Shown piece after piece: positions 32,029 through 44,050 of a stretch of 64,000 nt of DNA. A model generated the notes under the pieces. It was not told the DNA's origin and did no database searches. It saw only the letters and a list, made by a program, of their open reading frames with translations. A program made the translations under genes and the position numbers. How positions within the stretch are numbered: the first letter of the stretch is position 1; every line of letters begins with the position of its first letter. Source of the DNA: Alviniconcha marisindica (taxonomy: Eukaryota > Mollusca > Gastropoda > Provannidae); NCBI GenBank assembly GCA_018857735.1, contig JABMCL010002447.1:1-64000 (forward strand). The letters are read 5' to 3'.

Positions 32029-32286
32029 CATATTTCAAAAGCGCCCTTTCCGGCAGGAGACCCTTTTTTTTATGCTAGCAGGACGCGGGGCACTCTGGGT
32101 GCGCGGGGAGTTCTCGACCAATGACAGTGACGGTGCCAGAACTGGTGCCAGAAGCCTCCCCACGCACGCAGAGAGCAGTTGTTGTTTTTCCTGCCGGAAA
32201 GTTTTCGAGGTCAAACAGAGCTCGGTCAAGAGCGAAAGAGTGTTTCATACCCAAAAGTGTAAGATGTTTCACAATAGTGCAGAAAT
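32029..32286 (-). repeat. DIRS right inverted terminal repeat
   Basis: Reverse complement of the left repeat; the tip AGAAAT at 32281-32286. Differences include TTGTTGTTTTTCCTGCC in place of the A-run of the left repeat. Confidence 0.9.
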
Positions 32287-32329
32287 TCTAATTTTATGCA
32301 TTAGAATTTCAAAATTCTACAATTTTGTT

Positions 32330-33085
32330 ATACTCTCTCTACATGACACCATACTTCCTGCACGGTACGGTGCCCAGGAGTCACAGAGAGCCTTGTTTTT
32401 CTGTCTATGGGACTGTAAAATCAGAGGCGATATATTTTATGAAGTAAAGTATTTCATATCATGTATAGGGGTATTGGGATCAAGTTTTGCTGGGTACCGT
32501 CTCATTGTGTCTTTATTGGAATGAAATATCAGATAAATTAGCTTAACAAGGTGCAATTAAAAACATGTCTAAAATATAATACAATATAACCTACTACTCT
32601 CGTCTCATGAGATTACTTCAGTACTTGAGAAGACTGTGTATAAACAAATTGAAGAGAAAAAAGAGAGTAAATTTGCGATCCCTTCTTGTTCAAGGTATTT
32701 TGCAAGAGTAATATACAAGTTACGTCTATATTCAGGGAACACTAAATATTCACAGAATGTGACATGCGTTTGTAAAAATATCTTATCTGTTAAACACATA
32801 CTGCTTGAATGTCCTATTACCACAGAGTTATTTCAGAAAAATGGATATGCCTTTAATGCTTGCAACAGCGTAAGAGATATTTTGTATAATACTGATGTTA
32901 TCAATCCTACTGTTAAATTGATTGTTCATAGTCCTGTGGGTAAGTTAGTAAGTTAGTATAATATAATAATATATGGGTTTTGGTTTTTTTTTGCTGTTGT
33001 TGTTGTTTGTTTGTTTGTTTGTTTTGTTTTGTTTTTTGTCTACTATCACCTCGATGAGAACAGACATAAATTAAAACAGTGATTT
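32330..33085 (+). mobile_element. I-clade-like LINE, 3' end, copy 2 (RNase H and zinc knuckle)
   Basis: Broken frames show an RNase H end (KFCWVPSHC, near 32480), SHEITSVLEKTVYKQIEE near 32610, and an open frame at 32636-32956 with YKLRLYSGNTK, NVTCVCKNILSVKHILLECP (Cys-x-Cys...His...Cys knuckle) and FQKNGYAFNACNSVRDILYN. A 3' UTR with TTTG repeats follows, ending CTATCACCTCGATGAGAACA. An RNase H domain in ORF2 points to the I group. It is the better preserved of two copies (other at 24481-24955) and may be the same group as the 2A LINE, which lacks this part. Confidence 0.7.
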
Positions 33086-33100
33086 ATATTTAAAAATTAA

Positions 33101-33140
33101 ATGAAAGTAAGTAACTTGGTGTTTTACGCCCAGTCAATCA
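33101..33140 (+). mobile_element. SINE-like fragment (GTGTTTTACGCCCAGTC)
   Basis: GTAAGTAACTTGGTGTTTTA followed by CGCCCAGTCAATC is matched in reverse complement at 57145-57196. A short dispersed conserved block of this type is usual for a SINE body; length and ends cannot be set. Confidence 0.4.
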
Positions 33141-34370
<1,230 letters not shown>

Positions 34371-34659
34371 GTTCCCGGGGGGCTGAGTATACACATTACC
34401 ATTTGGATGTTCAGTTTTTGAAGTCCGGACTTGATAGCTGACACACACTGTGAATGTGGCTGGCTGTACTGCGTGTTCTGTGACACGACTGTGGGTGTGT
34501 TGGGCCAGGAACGGCAGCACTGGGTTTCCCAGTCACGACGTATTTTAAGAGAAACGTGGATTTGTGAGAACCTGGTAGTTCCTGGGAGACTCGTGTTGAG
34601 ACTACAACAAGAAGCGGTCTCCGCACTCGGCCGGTATAAGTGAACCAAGTGTCTTGTGA

Positions 34660-35145
34660 AACAGGCAGGCCTATGTGTCAGCCATGTGTATGGTTGCTTC
34701 TCTGTAAACAGGTATCTGTCAGCCACATGTATGGTTGCTTTTCTGTAAACAAGCATGTGTCAGCCACGTATATGATTGCTTCTCTGTAAACAGATATGTG
34801 TCAGCCACATGTATAGTTGCTTTCGGCTGTAAACAGGTATGTGTCAGCCATGTGTATGGTCGCTTCTCTTTAAACGGGTATGTGTTAACCACGTGTATGA
34901 TTGCTTCTCTGTAAAACAGGTATGTGTCCGCCACGTGTATGGTTGCTTCTGTAGACAGCAATGTGTCAGCCATGAGTATGGTTGCTTGTGTAAACAGGTA
35001 TGTGTCAACCATGTGTACGGTTGCTTATGTAAGCAGGTATGTGTCAGCCAGTGTATGGTTGCTTCTGTAGACGTCAATGTGTCAGCGATGTGTATCGTTG
35101 CGTGTGTAAAGTGTGTATTGTTGCTTCTCGGTAAACAGGTATGAT
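34660..35145. repeat. ~41-bp minisatellite with CAG|GTATGT junction-like units
   Basis: Eleven or so units of GTGTCAGCCATGTGTATGGT plus TGCTTCTCTGTAAACAGGTAT. Each unit joins a pyrimidine tract ending in AACAG to GTATGT, so it looks like an acceptor and a donor back to back. Related arrays lie at 38815-39560 and 39695-40330. Confidence 0.9.
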
Positions 35146-36030
35146 AATTCTTCTTTCATGCTGCTTTACGTCCACACAAACCTGATAAGGCTTATTAGGA
35201 ACGGTATGATAATAAGTCAAGTCAATATACTTTAATCATCCCTGATAATAACGATAATAGATACCTACACAATGCAAAAATTGCCCGGGGAGACTATGCA
35301 CGTGCACTCATATACATACACACAGGCACCCGCACACGATATAACACTACGCACACACACAGGACAAACTAAACAACTGCAGTCTCTCTAACAGAATTGA
35401 GTCCAAACCGTGATAGTCTAGTTTTTCTTTTTCTTTTCCTCCAACAACTATTTGAAATACAATAGCAATACAACAGCAAAATTGACAGTACTGTACAAGA
35501 GAGCCTAAAGGAAAACCCCGAGTCTATGCTGAGTCTGTAGCTAAGTCTAATCTGTCTCTAAAGCTGAGCCATAGCTAACCTGAGCTTAATTCATTCCTTC
35601 TCTTATACTCTCTCGCCGTATTTCCGTGATTATTTCCCCGTCACGATTCATAGTACCTCCTCCATCAACCGATGACAGTAGTTTCTTTGAAAGTTACTTA
35701 CAGATTCAACATCAAAAGATGTTTCTTTGTCCAACTCAGCCCGTCTGTCAACAAGCCCAAATCGGACTGCAAGTGACCGTTGTCCGACCGTACCTGGCAC
35801 TCGCAACAATCACTCCCCGTCGACAACAAGGAGTACGAGGATGATCGTTAAATAGTGTGGCCCCGTAGGGGCGCCGATGGTAATAGTCAAAGGCCATACC
35901 TGTCACCCACAACAATCACTTACCCAACAACAAAAAGCAAGCATGACCAATAAATCATATGGCCCCGCAAGACGCCCATCAGTCACGACAATCGGAGAGG
36001 GCACAACACAATTGTGTTACAACGTGTATA
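35146..36030. other. no gene; diverged SINE fragment at ~35155-35220
   Basis: GCTTTACGTCCACACAAACC followed by GGCTTATTAGGAACGG resembles, in reverse complement, the SINE core (CCTAACGAGCCTT...GTGGACGTAAAG). The rest shows no supported feature. The 72-codon frame at 35626-35844 has no family signature. Confidence 0.4.
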
Positions 36031-36039
36031 TTGGCTAGA

Positions 36040-36515
36040 GAGAGAAGGGGGGGGGGGGGGGAGCGAAAGCGGTAGAGGCAGAGAGAGAAGGGGGCGGGGA
36101 TGGGTGGGGGGGGGGAGAGAGAGAGAGAGAGAGAGAGAGAAATCCGTAGAAAGCGAGATGCAGGTAGGGGAGGTTGACTGATCTCAAGGATGAAAGTTTT
36201 AGGCTGAAGCCTCCTAGACTTACCAGCTGTCCTTTCTAAAAATTAAAAATTAAAACACAGCAACAACAAACCACACACACTGACATATTTTTAAAAAATG
36301 CAATTCTAGTGATATAGCCAAAAAGGAAAAAGAAAAGCCTAGTCTTGCCGGTTAAAAATTCACCTAGCTAAAGCTTATATATATATATATCTTATAACAA
36401 AGTCCAAGCATGTTTTGTATTGGAAACCTTTTATTCCGAATGTTCGCCCTTGAGGGCTTTGTCAAGGCCTGCCCGGTCGGCTTGACTGATTCCTACAAAA
36501 GCAAAATATGGATTT
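36040..36515 (+). repeat. second copy of the DIRS left flank
   Basis: GA/G-rich units, ATGCAGGTAGGGGAGG, GGCTGAAGCCTCCTAGAC and GCCTGCCCGGTCGG repeat 26050-26655 in the same order, with small indels. Confidence 0.85.
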
Positions 36516-36988
36516 CTGCACTATGTTAGTGCAACATCTTATTACACTCTTGGGTATGAAACACTCTTTCCTTCTTGACCGAGCTCTGTTTGACCTCGAA
36601 AACTTTCCGGCAGGAAAAAAAACTGCTCTCTGCGTGCGTGGGGAGGCTTCTGGCACCAATTCTGGCACCGTCACTGTCATTGGTCGAGAACTCCCCGCGC
36701 ACCCAGAGTGCCCCGCGTCCTGCTAGTATAAAAACGGGTCTCCCGCCGAAAAGGGCGCTTTTTGAAATACTCGCTCGCTCCTCCAGGCAACGACCGGGCA
36801 ACAGTCGAGCCCTTGTTTGAAACAATAGCAATGGAGTTAAATGGTGGAACTGTGCCGGATGATTTGCCTGCTGCCGATGCGGACATGCAGGTCAGGCGGG
36901 AAGATTCCGACTTGTCGGCGTCAGTTTTACAGAAGATTTGTGACATTGTCGCCAGACAGGTGTCGCTAGCCATGAACCGCACTCAGCG
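36516..36988 (+). mobile_element. DIRS copy 2, left repeat and start of gag only
   Basis: Nearly identical to 26660-27320 minus the SINE. Gag start ATG is at 36830 and the frame reads MELNGGTVPDDLPAADAD up to NRTQR, where similarity ends abruptly at about 36988 and SINE sequence begins. It shows the pre-insertion state of the SINE site in copy 1. Confidence 0.9.
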
Positions 36989-37165
36989 TGTAGTTCAGTC
37001 GAGGTGGCCGTCCTGGGCTGTCCGTCCTAACGAGCCTTCTGGTTTCCGTGGACGTAAAGCTATATTGAACCATGCTTCGACATTGGTCTCAGCTTGTCCC
37101 TAATATGTCAACTGACATCTGAGGACATTAAGCATCACTTCATCATTATCAATAGAGGCGGCAGT
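36989..37165 (+). mobile_element. SINE 3' fragment at the DIRS copy 2 breakpoint
   Basis: CGAGGTGGCCGTCCTGGGCT through TAATATGTCAACTGACATCT to CATCATTATCAA; same family as 26903-27079, lacking about 14 bp (GGAGCTGTGTGAGA) near the start. Confidence 0.8.
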
Positions 37166-37307
37166 CGAAAAGCGCTGGTCTGTGACAGTATCAGACCTTC
37201 AGGCATGGACCTATACGATACTGGACTGTCAGATGCGCGCTATGCGCTAGAAACACTTTTTTTCTTCTTCTTTTTTCAGTCCGCGTACTACGGTCTTTTT
37301 GGCGGGG

Positions 37308-38665
37308 CCACATGCGGTGTGTCCGTTTGGAATGGCGGACTGACTGAATGGACTGCGCGCGTTCATTATTTACACCGTGTTCTTGATTAAAAAGAAGAAA
37401 TGTAAAAAATAAAAAATCATCGGTAGCCTCTGCTACCGTCTGTAGCGCTTGCTCTATTTCATCACTTGCATCGGATTGTGGATAGCAGTCGACAATCTTC
37501 TCCAGGTATCTCACCTAAAGATTGCTTCAAATATGGTAAGTTCTGAGGAGTCGATAATTTCTCGTATAAACTGATATCTCGATAGATCGACAGCTCTGTG
37601 TTGTGTGTCAGCGTGAAGCGATATGTCCATCAGGACATTTGACATCAGGAGGGTAGTGTAAACTGAACAACAAAAACACTACCCCCTGTTTACATGCACT
37701 TCAGCGGCGTGTGTGTACTGTTAATTAATACAATATTCACTGAATTTGTTCAGATTTAGAGGTGGTAAACTGTTAGAGAATAATGACTTGAAATTAAAAA
37801 ATCACCCAGAAACAGATCTAAGGATAGATCAAAGTGTGCAACTAACTTGTGTGTCATGTAAGTAAGCAGAATAATCTGCCAGAGAAATCTGCATAAGCAG
37901 ACCAAAACAAACATAATAATAGCATATAATGCAGAATTTATTGCAGATGGGTGTAAAAAGACGAGGCCTGACTGAAAAGTGAGTTTTATCACATTTGTGT
38001 CTGAGTATGCTTACGCGCCATTGATGTTTGGTCTAGATCTAGTTTCCAAGTAACACCGTGCAGGCTTCCTCAGTGCTGATGTCGGCAAAACAATTGATCG
38101 TGTACTGAAATCTCACCTTTTACAGACTGTAATAAAACTCACTTTTGTTGCAAATTTTGGATTCATTCATTTGATATGAAGCCGTTTTATTGATTTAAAT
38201 GATATAAGTGACTCAAAATGGCATTTAAAATGTCCCAGGAGTTTCCGACAGCCTCCTTGGATATTACCGAAGATTTTCATATTTTACACAGTGCTTACGT
38301 ATACATTTGTTATTCTATCCTCAAAGCAAAAACATACAACTGGCTCCTTAACACACACACACACACACACACACTGCTTTGCTCCAACGAAGGAATGTTT
38401 CAAGCGTTCGCGTTGGTTTGGCAAACGGCACAAAACGGACGCCTTCACAAAACTGGGGGAACCTACAATCAGAGCTGCATGTACCCCACAGACAGTGCTT
38501 GGCCGGCATTTCTAATTCCTTTTCTGCTTCTCTTACCATCTTTCTGGCATCATTCCCGCGGTTTTACTGTACCCCCAACAAAGCGTGCCTACTCTGCGCT
38601 ACACCCGCAGGCATTTACCGAGTGCAGTCCCCTGGATTTCCGAAGATCGTCTATTTACAGCCAAC
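37308..38665 (-). mobile_element. THAP-encoding interspersed repeat, copy B
   Basis: Collinear with 7160-8683. Differences include short indels and a shorter CA run; it lacks about 130 bp between the CA run and the THAP exon that copy A has (8271-8420). The orientation is the same as copy A. Confidence 0.7.
38378..38509 (-). pseudogene. THAP-like zinc finger, first exon (copy B)
   Basis: MPAKHCLWGTCSSDCRF, then CEGVRFVPFAKP and LRWSK, equivalent to copy A. The (GT)n microsatellite starts within four bases of the exon end, so the donor seen in copy A is gone here. The longer frame starting at 38539 adds ten upstream codons that copy A does not share. Confidence 0.6.
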
Positions 38666-38814
38666 TTAAAAACGGATAATAAAATGGGACTTGAGGCAGA
38701 GGAAGGTAGCAGCGCAGAGCGGAAAACATGACAGATTTATTGCTGTAGGAATAACAATGTATTGAGATTAGACTTGGAGTTCAAGAGAGGGGTTTTGTCA
38801 ACGAGGAAGGGGAA

Positions 38815-39560
38815 GGTATGTGTTAGCCATGTGCCTTGGTGTTTCTCTGTAAACAGCTATGTGTTAACCATGGGCCTTAGTGCTTCTCTGTAAACAGCTA
38901 TGTGTTAGCCATGTGCCTTATTGCTTCTCTGTAAACAGCTATGTGTTAGCCATGTGCTTTGGTGTTTCTCTGTAAACAGCTATGTGTTAGCCATGTGCCT
39001 TTTTGCTTCTCTGTAAACAGCTATGTGTTAGCCATGTGCCTTATTGCTTCTCTGTAAACAGCTATGTATTAGCCATGTGCCTTATTGCTTCTCTGTAAAC
39101 AGCTATGTGATAGCCATGTGCCTTTTTGCTTCTCTGTAAACAGCTATGTCAGCCAAATGCCTGGTCAGTTGCTTCTCTGTAAACAGCTATGTGTTAGCCA
39201 TGTGTCTTGTTGCTTCTCTGTACACAGCTATGCGTTAGCCATGTGTCTTGTTGCTTCTCTGTAAACAGCTATGTGTTAGCCATATGCCTTGTTGCTTCCC
39301 TGTAAACAGCTATGTGTTAGCCATGTGTCTTGTTGCTTCTCTGTAAACAGCTATGTGTTAGCCATGTGTCTTGTTGCTTCTCTGTACACAGCTATTTGTT
39401 AGCCATATGCCTTATTGCTTCCCTGTAAACAGCTATGTGTCAGCCGTGTGCCTGGTTGCTTCTCTATAAACAGATATGTGTCAGCCGTGTGCCTGGTTGC
39501 TTCTCTATAAACAGCTATGTCTGCCATGTGCCCTGTTGCTTCTCTGTAAACAGCTATGTG
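38815..39560. repeat. ~41-bp minisatellite (AAACAGCTATGTGTTAGCCA)
   Basis: About 18 units of TTGCTTCTCTGTAAACAGCT plus ATGTGTTAGCCATGTGCC. Same family as 34660-35145 but with CAGCTATG in place of CAGGTATG in nearly every unit. Confidence 0.9.
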
Positions 39561-39690
39561 TTAATCAAACACAAGGGCGCTCGAAATACGTAATATAAAT
39601 ACAACAACGAAGACCTGAGTTGCCCATGGTAACTCTCACCAGGCATGCGAGTAAATACAAGGTAAATAAACTCCCCCAGAGGTACACCCT
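39560..39690. mobile_element. MITE fragment inserted in the minisatellite
   Basis: GCGCTCGAAATACGTAATAT, AACAACGAAGACCTGAGT and GGTAACTCTCACCAGGCATG match the left arm and spacer of the foldback element at 644-939, without the right arm. Confidence 0.7.
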
Positions 39691-39694
39691 CTAT

Positions 39695-40330
39695 GTGTTA
39701 GACATGTGCCTTGTTGCTTCTCTGTAAACAGCTATGTGTCAGCCATGTGCCTTCTTGCTTCTCTGTAAACAGCTATGTCAGCCATGTGCCTTGTGTAAGC
39801 AGGTATGTGTCAGCCTTGTGCCTTGTGTAAGCAGGTATGTGTCAAGTCACGTACCTTGTGCCTTGTGTAAGCAGGTATGTGTCAGCCATGTGCCTTGTGG
39901 CTTCTGCAGACAGGTACGTGTCAGCCACGACTCGTGTGCCTTGTGTAAGCAGGTATGTGTCAGCCATGCGGTTTGTGGCTTCTGTGGACAGGTATGTATC
40001 AGCCATCCGGCTTGCAGGTTTTGTAAACATGTATTTGTCAGCCATGTGCCTTGTGGCTTTTGTACTTTCCAGGTATGTGTAAGCCATGTGACTTGTGGCT
40101 TCTGTAAGTTCCAGGTATGTGTAAGCCATGTGCCTTGTGACGTCTGTAAGTTCCAGGTATGTGTAAGCCATGTTCCTTATGACCTCTGTAAACAGATGCC
40201 TTACGTCTTCTGTTAGTCAGCCAGCGATATGTGCCAGCCATACGTGTCTGTGACCTGTCGGCCAGCTATATATGAGCGATGTACCGTATGGCTGTTGTAA
40301 ACAAGTCACTACAGCCATGTGCCACATGTT
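39695..40330. repeat. minisatellite, CAGGTATGTGTCAGCC units
   Basis: Continuation of the array after the MITE fragment, changing to 36-48 bp units with AAGCAGGTATGTGTCAGCCA and GGCTTCTGTAAGTTC. The plus-strand ORF at 39734-40216 (VCVSHVPCGFC repeats) is a translation of it. Confidence 0.85.
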
Positions 40331-40449
40331 CTGTTAACCGAACAGGTAGAAGAAGAATGAGGATATAATGCGCTTCGTCTCTAGATGGAAAAAAATGTAT
40401 TAAAAAAAAATAGAAAGTCATTTCACATATTATAATAATATGAGAAGAG

Positions 40450-42320
40450 TGTGGAGTGGTATGAAATTGATGAGCAGATATGTAAAAGGTAACACACAGA
40501 AAATCGCCTCAGTGAACAATGCCGGCGAAGTCAATAAACTGAATCAATTCTTTAATCGTTTTGACTGTCACGATTTTTCGCAAAAACATAGGTAGATTCA
40601 TGATATTTTGAACAGATCTTCTGCTGAGGAGGATGACTTTCAAAGGCTCAATACAAGCGAGGATGAGGTTCGACGCGCGTTTCAGCATGTGAATCCCAAC
40701 AAAGCCACTGGCCCAAATAACATTGCACCACGAGTACTTAAGGCATGTGCTGAACAGCTTGCTTACATTTTTTGCATTATATTTAATGCGTGTTTCTCCA
40801 CAAATACTGTTCCAACTACTTGGAAGACTGCATGCATTGTGCCTATACCGAAACGACCTGTCATATCGTCCATGAATGATCTTCGCCCTGAAGCGCTTAC
40901 CTCTGCTGTGATGAAAGTATGTGAACACGTGGTCCTCTGTAAATTGGAAAAGTTAGTAAAAGATTTACCTCGATCCATTACAGTTTGCTTACAGGAAAAA
41001 CAGGAGTACTGATGATGCGGTTTTATACAGTTTAGAAAATATTTACTCGCAATTAGAGAAAACAGGAAGTACTGTAAGACTTATGTTCTTCGATTTTTCC
41101 AGTGCCATTAACACAATACAGCCACATTTACTTGTTCAAAAACTTTTAAACATGAAACTACCGTCATCCGTTATTTCATGGATCTATGACTATCTTACAA
41201 ATAGATATATCAGGCTAAATGGATTACTGTCATCTGCTATTAGAACAAACACTGGTGCACCTCAAGGTACAGTTTTAGCACCCTTTTTGTTTGCGCTGTA
41301 TACAGCTGACTGTAGAAGCACTGAGTCATGTCCTGTAGTAAAATTTGCAGATGATACAGAACTGGTTGGAAAAATTAGTAATGATGAAGATGCAATATAC
41401 CACAAGCAGATTGAAAACTTTGTGAATTGGTGTGATAAAAATTACTTGTATTTGAATGTTTCCAAAACGAAAGAGATGTGCATTGATTTTAGGAAAAATC
41501 AAAGATGCCCCAAACCAGTCTACATTAAAGGAGAAGCAGTGGAGAGAGCTGATATATATAAGTACTTAGGTGTGGTTTTTGATAGTAAATTGAACTGGAA
41601 AGAGAACATCAACTCTGTGCTGAAAAAAGTTAACTCGAGAATGTATTGCATGAGAAAGCTGAGATCATTTGGAGTAAATTCAGATATGCTAGTAACTTTT
41701 TATAATGCTTTAATATGTAGTATTGGTCCTGTCTGTTGGGGTGAGAATATTTCAAAATTAGATAGAGGGCGGTTGGCAAAGATGGTAAAAAAAAGCAGGT
41801 CATATTGTGGGAAAGCCACTGGACAGTTTTAAGACTTTACACGAATAGAGACTGTACAGAAAACTAATGCAAATATTAAACGACCCTGCACACCCAATGA
41901 GACACTACTTGACAGCAGGCGTAGCAACAGGAGTGGAAGATTTTTACTTCCGAGAACAAATACAAACCGTTATAAAGCCTCGTTTTTACCCTCGGCTCTG
42001 TCAGTTTTTAATGAAAATTATACAGTCATTAACTGAGTGTGCGCATGCGTCAAGATGTCTGTTGAGGATGATAGCTTTTTAAGAGAGGGTTGAGAGTTTT
42101 TACGTTTTGGTTTGACAGAGAAACCATTATTCCAGGAAATTTTGGGTTTGCTATTAGTGTATGCAGATTGAGAGAAAGGGGGCGTATGTCTAAGAGTGTG
42201 CATGTGCGTGTTTTTAATGACTTAGAATTATTGAGATATGTTCTTCGTTGTGCGATCGAACGACAGCTTTAATTTCCCGCAGGGATGAATGAAATATATT
42301 GTTATTGTTATTAGATTAGT
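40450..42320 (+). mobile_element. Rex1-like LINE, 5'-truncated, nearly intact RT
   Basis: The frame can be followed from ASVNNAGEVNKLNQFFNRFD (40495-40570) to the ORF2 end (about 42020). A 3' UTR then ends AATTTCCCGCAGGGATGAAT and (ATTGTT)n, which is the Rex1/CR1-group style of tail. One early stop, one base-level frameshift near 40968 and one near 41830 break it. This is the best preserved RT in the window and probably the youngest LINE. Confidence 0.85.
40608..41832 (+). pseudogene. Rex1-like reverse transcriptase
   Basis: Frame 1 (40608-41012): DEVRRAFQHVNPNKATGPNN, LKACAEQLAYIF, VPTTWKTACIVPIPKR and LRPEALTSAVMKVCEHVV. After a one-base shift near 40968 the frame runs PLQFAYRKNRSTDDAVLYSL, then VRLMFFDFSSAINTIQPH (catalytic Asp), RTNTGAPQGTVLAPFLFALY, VVKFADDTELVG (FADD), WCDKNYLYLNVSKTKEM and YKYLGVVFDSKLNW. 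It ends in the thumb region RMYCMRKLRSFG. All RT blocks 0-7 are present and in order. Confidence 0.88.
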
Positions 42321-42394
42321 TTAAAGTGTCACAGGGCAGGGAGTCATTTTAAAGCATGGAGGTTACTTGATGTGTAACTGCTGCCAGTGGGCGA

Positions 42395-44050
42395 TACTTA
42401 AGATGGTCGACAGTGGTGGCTGACACAGCTGATGGTCCACAGTGGTGGCTGACACAGCTGATGGCCCACAGTGGTGGCTGACACAGCTGATGGCCCACAG
42501 TGGTGGCTGACACAGCTTATGTGATGGTCCACAGTGGTGGCTGACACAGCTGATGTGATGGTCCACAGTGGTGACTGCCACAGCTGATGTGATGGTCCAC
42601 AGTGGTGGCTTACACAGCATATGGTCCACAGTGGTGGCTTGCACAACTGATATGATGGTCCACAGTGGTAGCTGACTCAGCTGATGGTCCACAGTGGTGG
42701 CTTGCACAGCTGATGTGATGATCCACAGTGGCCACCACTGTGGATCATCACATCAGCTGTGCAAGCCACTGACACAGTTGATGTGATGGTCCACAATAGT
42801 GGCTGACACAGTTGATGGTCCACAGTGGTGGCTGGCACAGCTGATGTGATGGTCCACAGTAATGACTGACACGGCTGATGTGATGGTCCACAATGGTGGT
42901 TAACACCGTTGATGGTCCACAATGGTGGCCGACACAGCTGATGTGATAGTCCACAGTGGTGACTGGCACAATTGATGGTCCACAGTGGTGGCTGACACAG
43001 CTGATGTGATGGTCCACAGTGGTGGCTGACACAGTTGATGGTCCACAGTGGTGGCTGACACAGCTGATGTGATGGTCCACAGTGGTGGCTGAAAACAAGC
43101 CTGGGTGGTGATGGTCCACAGTGGTGGTGACACAGTTGATGGTCCACAGTGGTGGCTGACACAGTTGATGGTCCACAGTGGTGGCTGACACAGGTTGATG
43201 GTCCACAGTGGTGGCTGACACAGCTGATGTGATGGTCCACAGTGGTGGCTGACACAGTTGATGGTCCACAGTGGTGGCTGACACAGCTGATGTGATGGTC
43301 CACAGTGGTGGCTGACACAGTTTATGGTCCACAGTGGTGGCTGACACAGCTGATGTGATGGTCCACAGTGGTGGCTGACACAGTTGATGGTCGACAGTGG
43401 TGGCTGACACAGCTGATGTGATGGTCGACAGTGGTGACTGACACAGCTGATGTGATGGTCCACAGTGTGACTGACACAGCTGATGTGATAGTTCACAATG
43501 GTGGCTGACACATGTGATGGTCCACAGTGGTGGCTGACACAGCTGATGTGATGGTCGACAGTGGTGACTGACACAGCTAATGTGATGGTCCACAGTGGTG
43601 ACTGACACAGCTTATGTGATGGTCCACAATGGTGGCTGACACAGTCGATGGTCCACAGTGGTGGCTGACACAGCTGATGAGATGGTCCACAGTGGTGGCT
43701 GACACAACTGGTGTGATGGTCCGCAGTGGTGACTGACACAGTTGATGGTCCATAATGGTGGCTGACACAGCTGATGTGATGGTCCACAGCGGTGGCTGAC
43801 ACAGCTGATATGATGGTCCACAGTGGTGACTGACACAGTTGATGGTCCATAATGGTGGCTGATACAGCTGATGAGATGGTCCACCGTGGTGGCTGACACA
43901 GCTGATGTGATGGTCCACAGTGGTGGCTGACACAGCTGATGTGATGGTCCACAGTGGTGGCTGACACAGTTGATGGTCCACAGTGGTGGCTGACACAGCT
44001 GATGTGATGGTCCACAGTGGTGGCTGACACAGCTGATGTGATGGTTCACT
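42395..44050. repeat. 1.65-kb minisatellite (GTGGCTGACACAGCTGATGT)
   Basis: About 50 units of two lengths, roughly 34 bp (with TGATG duplicated) and 29 bp, core GGTCCACAGTGGTGGCTGAC. All minus-strand frames stay open (TTVDHQLCQPPLW), explaining ORFs up to 376 codons that are not genes. Confidence 0.95.
42697..42769. repeat. 35-bp perfect palindrome inside the minisatellite
   Basis: Arms 42697-42731 and 42735-42769 are exact reverse complements around a CCA loop; the array switches strand here for about one unit. Confidence 0.95.

Larger units (their letters stand above)
26656..32286 (+). mobile_element. DIRS1-type tyrosine-recombinase retrotransposon, structurally complete
   Basis: The left inverted repeat (26656 to about 27104, split by a SINE) and right inverted repeat (about 32029-32286) are reverse complements, about 250 bp each. 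Between them are gag-like, RT/RNase H, a conserved DIRS pol C-terminal block and tyrosine recombinase frames, all on the plus strand. A 100-bp internal complementary region at 31885-31985 matches the outer tips of both repeats, the diagnostic DIRS1 structure used to form a circular intermediate. There is no integrase or protease. Several frameshifts show that this copy is inactive. A second, 5'-only copy lies at 36516-36988. Confidence 0.9.

Noticed and set aside
34527..34546. About 17 bases (TTTCCCAGTCACGACGT) matching a familiar cloning-vector primer region
   Set aside because: Flanking bases do not match a vector on either side; short chance match, not contamination.
34431..34643. 71-codon plus ORF ending LQQEAVSALGRYK, looks mildly protein-like
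   Set aside because: No splice acceptor, family or conservation evidence; bordered by microsatellite and minisatellite.
38378..38515. Plus-strand peptide KR-SRWF-G-KR, kept in both THAP repeat copies, resembling an amidated neuropeptide between dibasic sites
   Set aside because: It is the antisense of the THAP exon, lacks a signal peptide and a precursor context, and conservation is explained by the minus-strand coding sequence.
42363..44049. Long ORFs up to 376 codons with TTVDHQLCQPPLW repeats
   Set aside because: Open in several frames because the minisatellite has no stop; no start context, no domain.
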